The notes under the pieces are model-generated. The model saw only the letters and a list, made by a program, of their open reading frames with translations, made no database searches and was not told where the DNA came from. Positions 1 to 6,394 of a stretch of 7,804 nucleotides of DNA are shown here, piece by piece (position 1 is the first letter of the stretch; each line of letters begins with the position of its first letter). This stretch comes from Bacillota bacterium (lineage in GTDB: Bacteria > Bacillota > Clostridia > Lachnospirales > Lachnospiraceae): assembly GCA_023428885.1 (NCBI GenBank), contig JAEYWQ010000352.1, positions 1 to 7,804 of the forward strand, written 5' to 3'. The translations under genes and the position numbers were made by a program.

Positions 1-1
1 A

Positions 2-148
2 CCAAAGAATCTATTATTAGCTCCTTCCTGGAGTGCTAATAAACGACTGGTATTGAATACAATCAATCAGCAATTAGCCATAAGAGGCTCTTATCAAGGT
101 AAAACATTTGTTACGAAAGGAGAACCACCATGCAAGCGGAAACTCTGA
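2..148 (+). CDS. C-terminal fragment of an unrecognised protein, cut by the window edge
   Basis: Frame 2 is open from the first bases to a TGA at 146-148, giving 48 codons. The fragment reads like protein (it contains LLLAPSWSANKRLVLNTI and ends EPPCKRKL), but I do not recognise the family. Its stop lies 19 bases inside the next gene, and that gene's SD site lies within this frame. Such an overlap is typical of translationally coupled genes in one operon and is the main argument that the frame is real. The other two + frames are closed early (TAA at 37-39 and TAG at 18-20). An open run of this length can also arise by chance, so the call is tentative. Confidence 0.4.
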   Translation, partial: PKNLLLAPSWSANKRLVLNTINQQLAIRGSYQGKTFVTKGEPPCKRKL

Positions 149-651
149 TGCTATACAAACTCATTGTTCTGTATATTTTGGATAAAGTAGATTTCCCTTT
201 GACCAACGGTCAACTAACCAACTTTATCTTGGAAAAAGAGTATACCAGTTACTTTAATATCCAACAGGCAATCTCAGAACTAATTGAGGATAACTACATC
301 AGCTCGGAAACCATCCGTAACAGTTCCTTATATCAAATCACGGATTCTGGCCGCGAAACACTATCTTTTTTTAGTCATAGCATATCCCAAGCCATTCGCG
401 ACGACATCGATAGCTATCTCAAAGAACATAAATACAGTCTACGTAACGAAGTATCTACTCTTGCTGATTACTTTGAAAGCAAAAAAGATGAATATATTAC
501 AAGACTTAGGGTAGTAGAAGGAGATAGTACAGTAATAGAACTTTCACTCTCTGTTCCCACCGAACGGGAAGCTAGTATTATCTGTAACAATTGGAGAGAA
601 AAAAGTGCCGATATCTATGCCTATGTTATTTCCTCACTCATAGCGGAATAG
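130..651 (+). CDS. DUF4364 family protein, predicted winged-helix regulator
   Basis: This 173-residue protein matches what I know of the DUF4364 family: an opening like ETLMLYKLIVLYILDKVDFP, followed by a conserved LTNGQL stretch. Residues 1 to about 80 look like a winged helix-turn-helix, with alternating short helices, then ISELIEDNYI, then a strand and turn through SLYQITDSGRETL. This resembles the PadR/MarR-like fold. The C-terminal half (about 85-173) is mixed helix and strand and may mediate dimerisation or sensing. No membrane segment or signal peptide is visible. The ATG at 130 is preferred over the in-frame ATG at 148 because AAAGGAG (116-122) sits 7 bases before it. It overlaps the upstream frame by 19 bases and lies 52 bases before the HIT gene, so the three are probably cotranscribed. 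DNA binding is inferred from the fold; the target is unknown. Confidence 0.85.
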   Translation: MQAETLMLYKLIVLYILDKVDFPLTNGQLTNFILEKEYTSYFNIQQAISELIEDNYISSETIRNSSLYQITDSGRETLSFFSHSISQAIRDDIDSYLKEHKYSLRNEVSTLADYFESKKDEYITRLRVVEGDSTVIELSLSVPTEREASIICNNWREKSADIYAYVISSLIAE

Positions 652-703
652 GGCTTTCGATAAAATACATGAATACACAAATATCATCTAGGAGGACTAA
701 ATT

Positions 704-1123
704 ATGTTTGACCCAAATTGCTCATACTGTGCTGAAGGAGAATTAGTAGCCAAATTTGGTATTAAGATCTGCGAACTTCCTTCATCTAAAGTATATTTAT
801 TCAAAGAACAAAGCCACAAAGGAAGATGTATCGTTGCAAGCAAATATCATGTAAGCGAAATTACCGCTCTTACTGAACAAGAGCGCAATGAATTCTTTGC
901 TGATGTTAATAAGGTTGCAAACGCAATTCATTCGGCATTTTCCCCTGATAAGGTAAACTATGGCGCTTATGGTGACACTGGTTGCCACCTTCACTTCCAT
1001 CTAGTACCAAAGTACAAAGACGGCTTTGAATGGGCTTCCACCTTTGCTATGGATCCAAAGCAGATAAGCCTCACCGATGAAGAATACACTGCCTTAATTG
1101 AAGATCTTAAGAAATTCTTATAA
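704..1123 (+). CDS. HIT (histidine triad) family nucleotide-binding protein
   Basis: This 139-residue cytosolic protein carries the histidine-triad signature H-x-H-x-H-x-x at residues 95-101 (HLHFHLV). By family analogy the middle His97 would be the nucleophile that forms a nucleotidyl intermediate, in hydrolases acting on nucleoside phosphoramidates or dinucleoside polyphosphates. Near the N terminus Cys6 and Cys9 form a CxxC pair. With His49 and His95 they could form the structural zinc site seen in some bacterial HIT proteins, which is an inference by analogy. The segment HKGRCIVASKYHVSEI is typical of the family core. The ATG at 704 has AGGAGG at 690-695 with 8 bases of spacing, and no promoter is evident in the 52-base gap after the DUF4364 gene. 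A strong terminator follows 12 bases after the stop. Length is normal for the family. The true substrate cannot be read from sequence. Confidence 0.93.
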   Translation: MFDPNCSYCAEGELVAKFGIKICELPSSKVYLFKEQSHKGRCIVASKYHVSEITALTEQERNEFFADVNKVANAIHSAFSPDKVNYGAYGDTGCHLHFHLVPKYKDGFEWASTFAMDPKQISLTDEEYTALIEDLKKFL

Positions 1124-1134
1124 ATGATATAAGC

Positions 1135-1180
1135 AAAAAGGATGCTGAAAATTAGAAGTGATTTTCAGCATCCTTTTTTT
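1135..1180. terminator. Bidirectional intrinsic terminator between convergent genes
   Basis: A perfect 13-bp stem (GGATGCTGAAAAT at 1140-1152 pairing with 1161-1173) encloses an 8-base loop. It is flanked by A5 (1135-1139) and T7 (1174-1180). Read on + it ends the HIT transcript. Read on - it has a shorter U5 tract and can end the tig-clpP-clpX-lon-engB transcript. It fills the 70-base gap between the two stop codons, so it probably insulates both operons from antisense read-through. The + orientation is the stronger one because of its longer T-tract. Confidence 0.95.
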
Positions 1181-1193
1181 ATTTGATTCTTGC

Positions 1194-1832
1194 TTATTCC
1201 ATCGGCTCTTGTTTACTCTGTCCTAAAGACTCAATTTGCTTATTTTTTTCTTCTAACACCTCTAGAATAGTAGCCCAGATAGTATCTCTACCTTCCTTGG
1301 ATAAAGATGAAAAAGGTATAATCTTAGTATCTGCTTTCGCCTTCAATCCTTGACGTAGCATCTTTATATGCTTATCCCGTTGACTTCGATTAATTTTGTC
1401 AAGTTTCGTAGCAATGATCACAGGTTCAAATCCATTGTGAACGATCCATTCATACATATCTCTATCATTTTCTGATGGCTCATGACGAATATCGATTAAT
1501 AAGAAAATGATACGAAGCTGTTTTGAGCTCCGCAGATAGCGTTCAATCATCTTGCCCCATTTTTGCTTTGTTTCAGCGCTCACCTTCGCATAGCCATAAC
1601 CAGGTAAATCAACAAAATAAAGAAGGTTATTGATATGATAAAAGTTAATTGTCTGTGTCTTTCCTGGTTGTGATGAGGTTCTCGCAAAGGATTTGCGATT
1701 CATCAGTGCATTAATCAAGGATGACTTACCTACATTTGATTTTCCCGCAAATGCAAACTCCTCTTGTAGGTTTTCAGGTAAGGTGCTCGTAATACCGCAC
1801 ACAGTCTCCAGCTCCACTTGATTTACATTCAT
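1194..1832 (-). CDS. engB: Ribosome-biogenesis GTPase EngB (YihA/YsxC)
   Basis: This 212-residue TRAFAC-class GTPase acts in assembly of the 50S ribosomal subunit and is essential in several bacteria. The G-motifs are all present: G1 P-loop GKSNVGKS at residues 30-37, the G2 region around SQPGKTQTINFY (54-65), G3 DLPG at 75-78, G4 TKLD at 142-145, and G5 around SSLSKEG (175-181). The stretch DLPGYGYAKV is diagnostic for the EngB subgroup and separates it from Era and EngA. The C-terminal tail (about 195-212) is charged and variable. The ATG at 1830-1832 has GGAG (complement of 1838-1841) 5 bases upstream. The gene follows lon by only 32 bases and is the last of the cluster, ending just before the shared terminator. 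The lon-engB neighbourhood is common in Firmicutes. Confidence 0.97.
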   Translation of the reverse strand: MNVNQVELETVCGITSTLPENLQEEFAFAGKSNVGKSSLINALMNRKSFARTSSQPGKTQTINFYHINNLLYFVDLPGYGYAKVSAETKQKWGKMIERYLRSSKQLRIIFLLIDIRHEPSENDRDMYEWIVHNGFEPVIIATKLDKINRSQRDKHIKMLRQGLKAKADTKIIPFSSLSKEGRDTIWATILEVLEEKNKQIESLGQSKQEPME

Positions 1833-1846
1833 ATTTACTCCAATCC

Positions 1847-1862
1847 GTCCGCAAGGGCGAAC
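1847..1862 (-). other. Short hairpin in the lon-engB gap
   Basis: On the minus strand GTTCGC and GCGGAC flank a CCTT loop. All six pairs form if one G-U wobble is allowed (bases 1849 and 1860). On the plus strand the same position is a C-A mismatch, so the stem is complete only in the lon-engB message. It begins 2 bases after the lon stop and lies just upstream of the engB SD site. It is short and could be chance. Confidence 0.4.
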
Positions 1863-1864
1863 TA

Positions 1865-4192
1865 TTACCTATTACTGTCCACAATTGCATGTTTTAATAC
1901 ATCTTTCATTGTTTCCACACAGATGACAGTTAAACCTTCAGTAATCTCATTTTCTATTTCTTCATAATCTGCTTTGTTTTGCTGTGGGATCAATACCGTC
2001 TTTATTCCTGCAAGCTTAGCAGCAAGTAATTTTTCTTTCAGTCCACCAATCGGAAGTACTCTTCCTCTTAATGTAATCTCACCAGTCATAGCAAGCTCAG
2101 AGCGTACCTTTTCTTCAAGAACAGCGGATAAGACAGCAGTTGCCATAGTGATACCAGCAGAAGGACCATCTTTTGGTGTGGCCCCTTCTGGAATATGAAT
2201 ATGAATATCATGTTGATCAAAATAATCATCAGCAATTCCATACTCTCTGCCAATCGAACGGATATAACTAATACCTGCCTGTGCAGACTCTTTCATAACA
2301 TCCCCAAGCTGACCTGTTAATAGTATTTTTCCCTTTCCAGGCATAGTATTCACTTCAATCTGTAATGTGGTTCCACCAACGCTTGTCCAAGCCAGACCTC
2401 GTACAATACCGACCATCGGCTCTTTGTTGGCTGCCTCATTATGATATTTTTCCTTACCCAGATAGGATGTTAGGTTCTTATCAGTCACTTTTACCTTCTT
2501 TACCTCAGCTTGTTCCAACAAGGTACGAGCAGTTTTTCTACAAATCTCACCAATGCGACGCTCTAAGCTACGAACTCCTGCTTCCTTGGTATAGCCTTGT
2601 ATCAATCGCTCAAAGCCTTTATCTGAGATGCTAAGTTGAGACTTTTTCAATCCGTGCTTCGCTAACTGTTTTATAAATAAATGATGTTTTGCGATGTGAA
2701 ATTTCTCAGTCTCTGTATAAGAATTAATCTCTATGATTTCCATACGATCAAGCAATGGCATTGGAATTGATTGGGTAGTATTTGCTGTTGCTAGAAATAG
2801 AACTTCGCTTAAATCCACTGGAATTTCTATATAATGATCTACAAAACGACTATTCTGTGCAGAATCTAACACTTCAAGTAAGGCGGAGGCTGTATCTCCT
2901 CTACTATCAGTTCCAACCTTATCAATTTCATCTAATAACATCAATGGATTTTTTACTTTTGCCTGTTTTAGACCGGTGATCAATCTTCCTGGCAATGCAC
3001 CAACATAAGTTCTTCGGTGACCACGAATTTCCGCTTCATCACGTACCCCTCCAAGAGAAATACGCACATATTCTTTGCCTAAGGACTTTGCAATCGATTG
3101 TGCAATGGATGTTTTACCCGTTCCAGGAGGACCTACCAAACAGATAATTGGACTCTCACCCTTTTGTGTAAATTGACGTACTGCTAAGAAATCTAGAATT
3201 CTTTCTTTCACCTTGTTTAAGCCATAATGCTCTTTTTCTAAGACTTCCTTTGCATAAGCCAAGTTCATAATATCTTTGCTTGTTTTATCCCAAGGAAGCT
3301 CTAATAATGTTTCCACATATCCCCGTGCTACTGCACCTTCAGAACTACTAGAAGCAATATTTAAAAATCTCTCAATTTCTTTTTGAATCTTAGCTTTTAC
3401 TTCAGAGGAAGCAACTAACTTCTCTAAACTATCACGATATTGTGCCACGTCTGAGGCAACATTGCTTTCGCCTAATTCCTCACGGATCACCTTTAGCTGT
3501 TCTCTCATTATGTAGTCTTTTTGATTCTTATCAACCTTGTCCTTTACACGCTCCTGCAATGCTTTCTTAATACGCAGGATTTCAATCTCATTCGCAAGGA
3601 TAACACATAAGGCTTCATATCTCTGTACAAAATCGTTACAACGTAATAGGGTCTGTTTATCCTCTAAACTTAGTGGAACATGAATCATTAATTGTTCTAC
3701 TATCTTTTCTAAATTTTTTGATGATTTCACTTGATGTACAATATCTTTGTTCATTTTTTGGTATTCTACTTCGTATACATCAAATAAGTCACGTAGTCCT
3801 CTTAACATACCTTCCTTTTCAAGATCTGTTAAATGCACCTCATGATCTTTCTCAATTGTAACACTTGCTTTTATGAAAGGCTCATTTGAGACAATTTCAG
3901 CAAGTTTTGCTCTTTCAATACCATTGACAAGAACACGAATCACATTCCCTGGGAGTTTAATCATTTGCTTAATCTCTGCAATCGTTCCCATCTCATAAAG
4001 GTCCGTTCCTGTAGGGTTATCAACCTCAGAATCAATCTGTGATACCAGCACAATCTGTTGGTTCTTCAACATTGCATCTTCGATTGCTTCCATACTTACT
4101 TTTCTATTCACATCAAAATGAATCAACATTCCGGGCATGACTGCCATATTTCTCAATGCCACTACTGGCAGTAATCTCGTATATTCACTCAT
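1865..4192 (-). CDS. lon: ATP-dependent protease Lon (LonA type)
   Basis: This is a soluble homohexameric AAA+ serine protease that degrades misfolded and selected regulatory proteins. From the start chosen here it has 775 residues, normal for bacterial LonA. The N-terminal substrate-binding domain spans about 7-200, beginning LLPVVALRNMAVMPGM, followed by a helical linker. The AAA+ module has Walker A GPPGTGKT at 354-361, Walker B LLDEID ending at 424, a probable arginine finger at R483 (LLDRMEI), and sensor-2 R541 in GVRSLERR. The protease domain carries the Ser-Lys dyad: S678 in PKDGPSAG and K721 in GGLKEKLLAA, 43 residues apart as in E. coli Lon. The frame stays open upstream to a TTG at 4250-4252, adding 20 residues, but that TTG lacks an SD site and the extension lacks family similarity. 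The ATG at 4190-4192 has GGAGG 8 bases upstream. No LonB gene lies next to it, unlike in Bacillus. Confidence 0.97.
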   Translation of the reverse strand: MSEYTRLLPVVALRNMAVMPGMLIHFDVNRKVSMEAIEDAMLKNQQIVLVSQIDSEVDNPTGTDLYEMGTIAEIKQMIKLPGNVIRVLVNGIERAKLAEIVSNEPFIKASVTIEKDHEVHLTDLEKEGMLRGLRDLFDVYEVEYQKMNKDIVHQVKSSKNLEKIVEQLMIHVPLSLEDKQTLLRCNDFVQRYEALCVILANEIEILRIKKALQERVKDKVDKNQKDYIMREQLKVIREELGESNVASDVAQYRDSLEKLVASSEVKAKIQKEIERFLNIASSSSEGAVARGYVETLLELPWDKTSKDIMNLAYAKEVLEKEHYGLNKVKERILDFLAVRQFTQKGESPIICLVGPPGTGKTSIAQSIAKSLGKEYVRISLGGVRDEAEIRGHRRTYVGALPGRLITGLKQAKVKNPLMLLDEIDKVGTDSRGDTASALLEVLDSAQNSRFVDHYIEIPVDLSEVLFLATANTTQSIPMPLLDRMEIIEINSYTETEKFHIAKHHLFIKQLAKHGLKKSQLSISDKGFERLIQGYTKEAGVRSLERRIGEICRKTARTLLEQAEVKKVKVTDKNLTSYLGKEKYHNEAANKEPMVGIVRGLAWTSVGGTTLQIEVNTMPGKGKILLTGQLGDVMKESAQAGISYIRSIGREYGIADDYFDQHDIHIHIPEGATPKDGPSAGITMATAVLSAVLEEKVRSELAMTGEITLRGRVLPIGGLKEKLLAAKLAGIKTVLIPQQNKADYEEIENEITEGLTVICVETMKDVLKHAIVDSNR

Positions 4193-4200
4193 TGTAATAT

Positions 4201-4205
4201 CCTCC
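4201..4205 (-). promoter_or_regulatory. Ribosome-binding site that fixes the lon start
   Basis: The complement reads GGAGG, 8 bases before the ATG at 4190-4192. It lies inside the open frame that would otherwise extend Lon by 20 residues, so it favours the shorter 775-residue protein. Confidence 0.85.
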
Positions 4206-4223
4206 GCAATATCTGTAAACCAA

Positions 4224-4240
4224 TGTCTGCATAGCAGACA
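4224..4240 (-). other. Hairpin proximal to lon in its leader
   Basis: TGTCTGC (4224-4230) and GCAGACA (4234-4240) form a perfect 7-bp stem with a 3-base loop. It lies 18 bases upstream of the lon SD site on the message side. No U-tract follows, so it is not an intrinsic terminator. A role in mRNA stability or in access to the lon ribosome-binding site is possible but unproven. Confidence 0.55.
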
Positions 4241-4266
4241 CACAATCCGCAATTATGTGAAAATGA

Positions 4267-4290
4267 GTCTGTCAGCGGACGCTGACAGAC
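4267..4290 (-). other. Strong 10-bp hairpin in the clpX-lon gap
   Basis: GTCTGTCAGC (4267-4276) pairs perfectly with GCTGACAGAC (4281-4290) across a 4-base loop. In the minus-strand message the stem is followed by TCATTTTCACATAATT, too poor in U to be a good terminator, although partial attenuation between clpX and lon is conceivable. If the weak candidate promoter at 4299-4325 is real, this stem would lie almost at the 5' end of a lon-engB transcript, a position that often protects an mRNA from decay. Confidence 0.7.
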
Positions 4291-4298
4291 CCTTCTCA

Positions 4299-4325
4299 AC
4301 TATATTATCACTAAATGTCGAACAA
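4299..4325 (-). promoter_or_regulatory. Weak candidate promoter for lon
   Basis: On the minus strand TTGTTC (complement of 4320-4325) lies 15 bases upstream of TATAGT (complement of 4299-4304), within an AT-rich stretch that also contains GATAAT. Spacing is shorter than the ideal 17 and both boxes deviate from consensus. It is listed because the 146-base clpX-lon gap is long for a simple operon junction. The reading is tentative. Confidence 0.2.
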
Positions 4326-4338
4326 AGTGTGCTTCGCA

Positions 4339-5640
4339 CTAAGCAATTTCATTGCTGTTCTTCTTAGCTGCCTTTTTCTGAATCAGCTTTCTTTGCTGTC
4401 CATCTTCAGCGATTACTTGTTTTGGTTCCTCATGTCCCTCAGCTGCTTCTTTGGTTACGATGCATTTTAAAACATTAGTCTGAGTAGGAATTCTGTACAT
4501 AGAATCCATCATAACTGATTCCATAATAGCTCGTAAGCCTCTGGCACCTGTCTTACGCTCAAAAGAACGCTTAGCAATTGAATTCAAGGCATCAGGTTCA
4601 AACTCAAGTTCCACTCCATCTAATTCAAATAATTTCTTATATTGTTTAACAATAGCATTCTTTGGCTCGGTTAAGATTCTAACCAGAGCATTCTCATCAA
4701 GAAGATCCAAGGCAGCTGTAATTGGAACACGGCCAACAAACTCTGGTATCATACCAAACTTCACCAGATCCTGTGGTAATACCTGGCGGAATAAGTCGCC
4801 CACATTATGGTGATCACCGTGGCTAATTTCTGCGTTAAATCCTATAGATTTATGTCCTGTTCTTGCATCAATAATCTTTTCCAGACCATCAAAAGCACCA
4901 CCACAGATAAAAAGTATATTCGTTGTATCAATCTGAATAAACTCTTGATGAGGATGCTTTCTACCTCCTTGAGGTGGAACAGATGCAACCGTTCCTTCTA
5001 GAATCTTAAGAAGTGCCTGCTGAACACCTTCGCCTGATACATCACGGGTAATGGAGGTATTCTCAGATTTTCTTGTAATTTTATCTATCTCATCAATATA
5101 GATGATACCTGTTTGCGCTCTCTCAATATCAAAATCTGCAGCTTGGATAATTTTAAGAAGAATATTCTCAACATCCTCACCTACATAACCTGCTTCTGTT
5201 AATGCGGTTGCATCAGCAATAGCAAATGGTACATTCAGTATCTTGGCAAGTGTCTGGGCAATATATGTTTTACCAGAACCAGTCGGACCAATCATAAGAA
5301 TGTTACTTTTTTGTAATTCTACGTCCAAGTCCTTCTCTGCCAACACACGTTTATAATGATTATATACAGCAACAGATAATACCTTCTTCGCCTCCTCCTG
5401 ACCAATTACATATTGATCTAAGAATGATTTGATTTCTACCGGCTTTAATAAATTTATACCGGTATCAGAAGCTATAACATCATCTTCGAATTCTTCTTCT
5501 ACGATTTCATAACAAAGCTCTATACACTCATCGCAAATATATACATCATTTGGACCAGCTAATAGCTTTCTAACCTGCTCTTGCTGCTTTCCACAGAAGG
5601 AACATCTTAGTTGCTTCGTATCTTGTGTTCTATTTGCCAA
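4339..5640 (-). CDS. clpX: ATP-dependent Clp protease ATP-binding subunit ClpX
   Basis: ClpX is the AAA+ unfoldase that recognises tagged substrates and threads them into ClpP. Positions here count from the GTG at 5649; subtract 3 for the preferred start. The N-terminal zinc domain has C16, C19, C39 and C42. Walker A is GPTGSGKT at 121-128, pore loop 1 GYVGED at 154-159, Walker B YIDEID ending at 189, the RKH loop at 230-232, the ClpP-docking IGF loop at 269-271, an arginine finger R307 in EFVGR, and sensor-2 R370 in GARGLR. The tail after about 400 is charged and ends Lys-rich. The preferred start is the TTG at 5638-5640, giving 433 residues beginning ANRTQDTKQLRC, because AGGTGA (complement of 5646-5651) sits 5 bases before it. 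The GTG at 5647-5649 lies inside that SD motif and is unlikely to initiate. It sits downstream of clpP with a 142-base hairpin-rich gap. Confidence 0.97.
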   Translation of the reverse strand: MANRTQDTKQLRCSFCGKQQEQVRKLLAGPNDVYICDECIELCYEIVEEEFEDDVIASDTGINLLKPVEIKSFLDQYVIGQEEAKKVLSVAVYNHYKRVLAEKDLDVELQKSNILMIGPTGSGKTYIAQTLAKILNVPFAIADATALTEAGYVGEDVENILLKIIQAADFDIERAQTGIIYIDEIDKITRKSENTSITRDVSGEGVQQALLKILEGTVASVPPQGGRKHPHQEFIQIDTTNILFICGGAFDGLEKIIDARTGHKSIGFNAEISHGDHHNVGDLFRQVLPQDLVKFGMIPEFVGRVPITAALDLLDENALVRILTEPKNAIVKQYKKLFELDGVELEFEPDALNSIAKRSFERKTGARGLRAIMESVMMDSMYRIPTQTNVLKCIVTKEAAEGHEEPKQVIAEDGQQRKLIQKKAAKKNSNEIA

Positions 5641-5645
5641 ATTGT

Positions 5646-5651
5646 TCACCT
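5646..5651 (-). promoter_or_regulatory. Ribosome-binding site that points to a TTG start for clpX
   Basis: The complement reads AGGTGA, a six-base match to the anti-SD sequence, inside GAGAGGTGA. It lies 5 bases before TTG (5638-5640) and overlaps the alternative GTG (5647-5649). An overlapping ATG at 5657-5659 is in another frame and closes after nine codons. Confidence 0.7.
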
Positions 5652-5679
5652 CTCTTCATCTGACTGCCTTAGTCTACAT

Positions 5680-5698
5680 GCTGCATCTTCGATGCAGC
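5680..5698 (-). other. Hairpin with GAA triloop upstream of clpX
   Basis: GCTGCATC (5680-5687) and GATGCAGC (5691-5698) form a perfect 8-bp stem. In the message the loop is GAA closed by C-G, a compact and very stable triloop type. It stands about 26 bases upstream of the clpX SD site. No U-tract follows, so termination is unlikely. A processing or protective role is inferred only. Confidence 0.65.
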
Positions 5699-5707
5699 TC
5701 AAAACCC

Positions 5708-5756
5708 GGAAGAATCAAGGAACGAGCACCTCTGTGCGAGTTTCGCAGGTTCTTCC
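5708..5756 (-). other. Larger imperfect stem-loop in the clpP-clpX gap
   Basis: GGAAGAA (5708-5714) pairs with TTCTTCC (5750-5756), enclosing 35 bases that can fold in competing ways. GCAC/GTGC (5725-5736 region) flanked by further AAC/GTT pairs is one option. TGCGA/TCGCA (5735-5747) with a 3-base loop is another. Mutually exclusive inner stems are compatible with a switching leader, but both are short and chance is a real alternative. No terminator-like T-run follows. Confidence 0.4.
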
Positions 5757-5757
5757 C

Positions 5758-5780
5758 GTGTGAAATTTCAAATTTCACAC
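5758..5780 (-). other. Perfect 23-base palindrome just after clpP
   Basis: Eleven bases on each side of position 5769 are exact inverse complements (GTGTGAAATTT and AAATTTCACAC). As RNA it gives a stem of about 9 bp with a 5-base loop, starting 2 bases after the clpP stop. What follows in the message is GGGAAG rather than U-rich sequence, so it is not a standard intrinsic terminator. As DNA its symmetry also resembles a dimeric repressor operator, though the mid-operon position makes an RNA role likelier. Confidence 0.7.
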
Positions 5781-5782
5781 TA

Positions 5783-6364
5783 CTATCTATGAGTAATTAC
5801 GCTATCAACAATACCGTATAACTTAGCTTCTTCGGCTGACATAAAGTAATCACGATCTGTATCAGCTTCAACTATTTCAAGTGGTTTTCCTGTATTTGCT
5901 GCCAGAATTTCATTTAATTTTTTCTTAGTCTTTAAGATATTCTCAGCCACGATTTGAATATCAGATGCCTGACCTTTCGCACCGCCAGAAGGCTGATGAA
6001 TCATAATCTCTGCATTAGGTAGAGCAAGTCTCTTACCCTTAGCACCGCCAGCGAGTAAGAATGCACCCATGCTAGCTGCTAATCCAATACAGATCGTTGA
6101 AACATCACATTTAATAAACTGCATGGTATCATAGATTGCCATTCCAGCAGTTACAGACCCACCTGGGCTGTTAATATAGAGGTTGATATCCTTTCCAGGA
6201 TCTTCTGCTTCTAAGAATAACAACTGAGCAACGATAACACTTGCACTAACATCATTTACTTCTTCTCCAAGAAAGATAATTCTTTCTTTAAGCAATCTGG
6301 AATAAATATCGTAGGAGCGCTCTCCTCTGCTTGTCTGCTCGATAACATAAGGTACTAAACTCAT
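5783..6364 (-). CDS. clpP: ATP-dependent Clp protease proteolytic subunit ClpP
   Basis: ClpP is the tetradecameric serine peptidase barrel that degrades substrates fed by ClpX, or by ClpC/ClpA elsewhere. From the chosen start it has 193 residues, the usual length, beginning MSLVPYVIEQTSRGERSYDI. The catalytic triad is S98 (in GLAASMGAF), H123 (in EIMIHQP) and D172 (in DTDRDYF), at the spacing seen in E. coli ClpP. The oxyanion-region motif NSPGGSVTAG and the handle region GQASDIQIVAENI are intact. The frame runs 17 residues further to an ATG at 6413-6415, but that codon has no good SD site and the extra residues are atypical. The ATG at 6362-6364 has AAAGGTGA 8 bases before it. The gene lies 98 bases after tig and directly upstream of clpX, consistent with coordinated supply of ClpXP. 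Confidence 0.98.
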   Translation of the reverse strand: MSLVPYVIEQTSRGERSYDIYSRLLKERIIFLGEEVNDVSASVIVAQLLFLEAEDPGKDINLYINSPGGSVTAGMAIYDTMQFIKCDVSTICIGLAASMGAFLLAGGAKGKRLALPNAEIMIHQPSGGAKGQASDIQIVAENILKTKKKLNEILAANTGKPLEIVEADTDRDYFMSAEEAKLYGIVDSVITHR

Positions 6365-6372
6365 TTTCACCC

Positions 6373-6380
6373 TCACCTTT
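6373..6380 (-). promoter_or_regulatory. Ribosome-binding site that fixes the clpP start
   Basis: The complement reads AAAGGTGA, 8 bases before the ATG at 6362-6364. It carries the same AGGTGA core used at clpX. It lies within the longer open frame and therefore favours the internal start. Confidence 0.8.
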
Positions 6381-6394
6381 CTTATTATAAATTT

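Noticed and set aside
17..39. A CIRCE-like half site: GAGTGCTAA at 31-39 preceded by TTAGC at 17-21
   Set aside because: The right half is exact, but the left half is incomplete and four bases out of the required spacing. The site lies inside a probable coding frame, so it is likely chance.
1135..1180. The 1135-1180 hairpin as a small RNA gene or attenuator
   Set aside because: Stem, loop and T-tract fit a plain terminator between convergent genes, and no promoter is seen nearby.
4193..4252. N-terminal extension of Lon by 20 residues from a TTG
   Set aside because: It has no SD site and no family similarity, and it crosses the 7-bp hairpin and the good SD of the internal ATG.
1974..4367. 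Several plus-strand open frames of 60-90 codons opposite lon and clpX
   Set aside because: They lie antisense to well-supported genes, lack SD sites or family resemblance, and read as low-quality shadows.
6381..6390. TATAAT on the minus strand between the tig-clpP hairpin and clpP
   Set aside because: No acceptable -35 box lies 16-18 bases upstream, and transcription would start within the clpP SD region.
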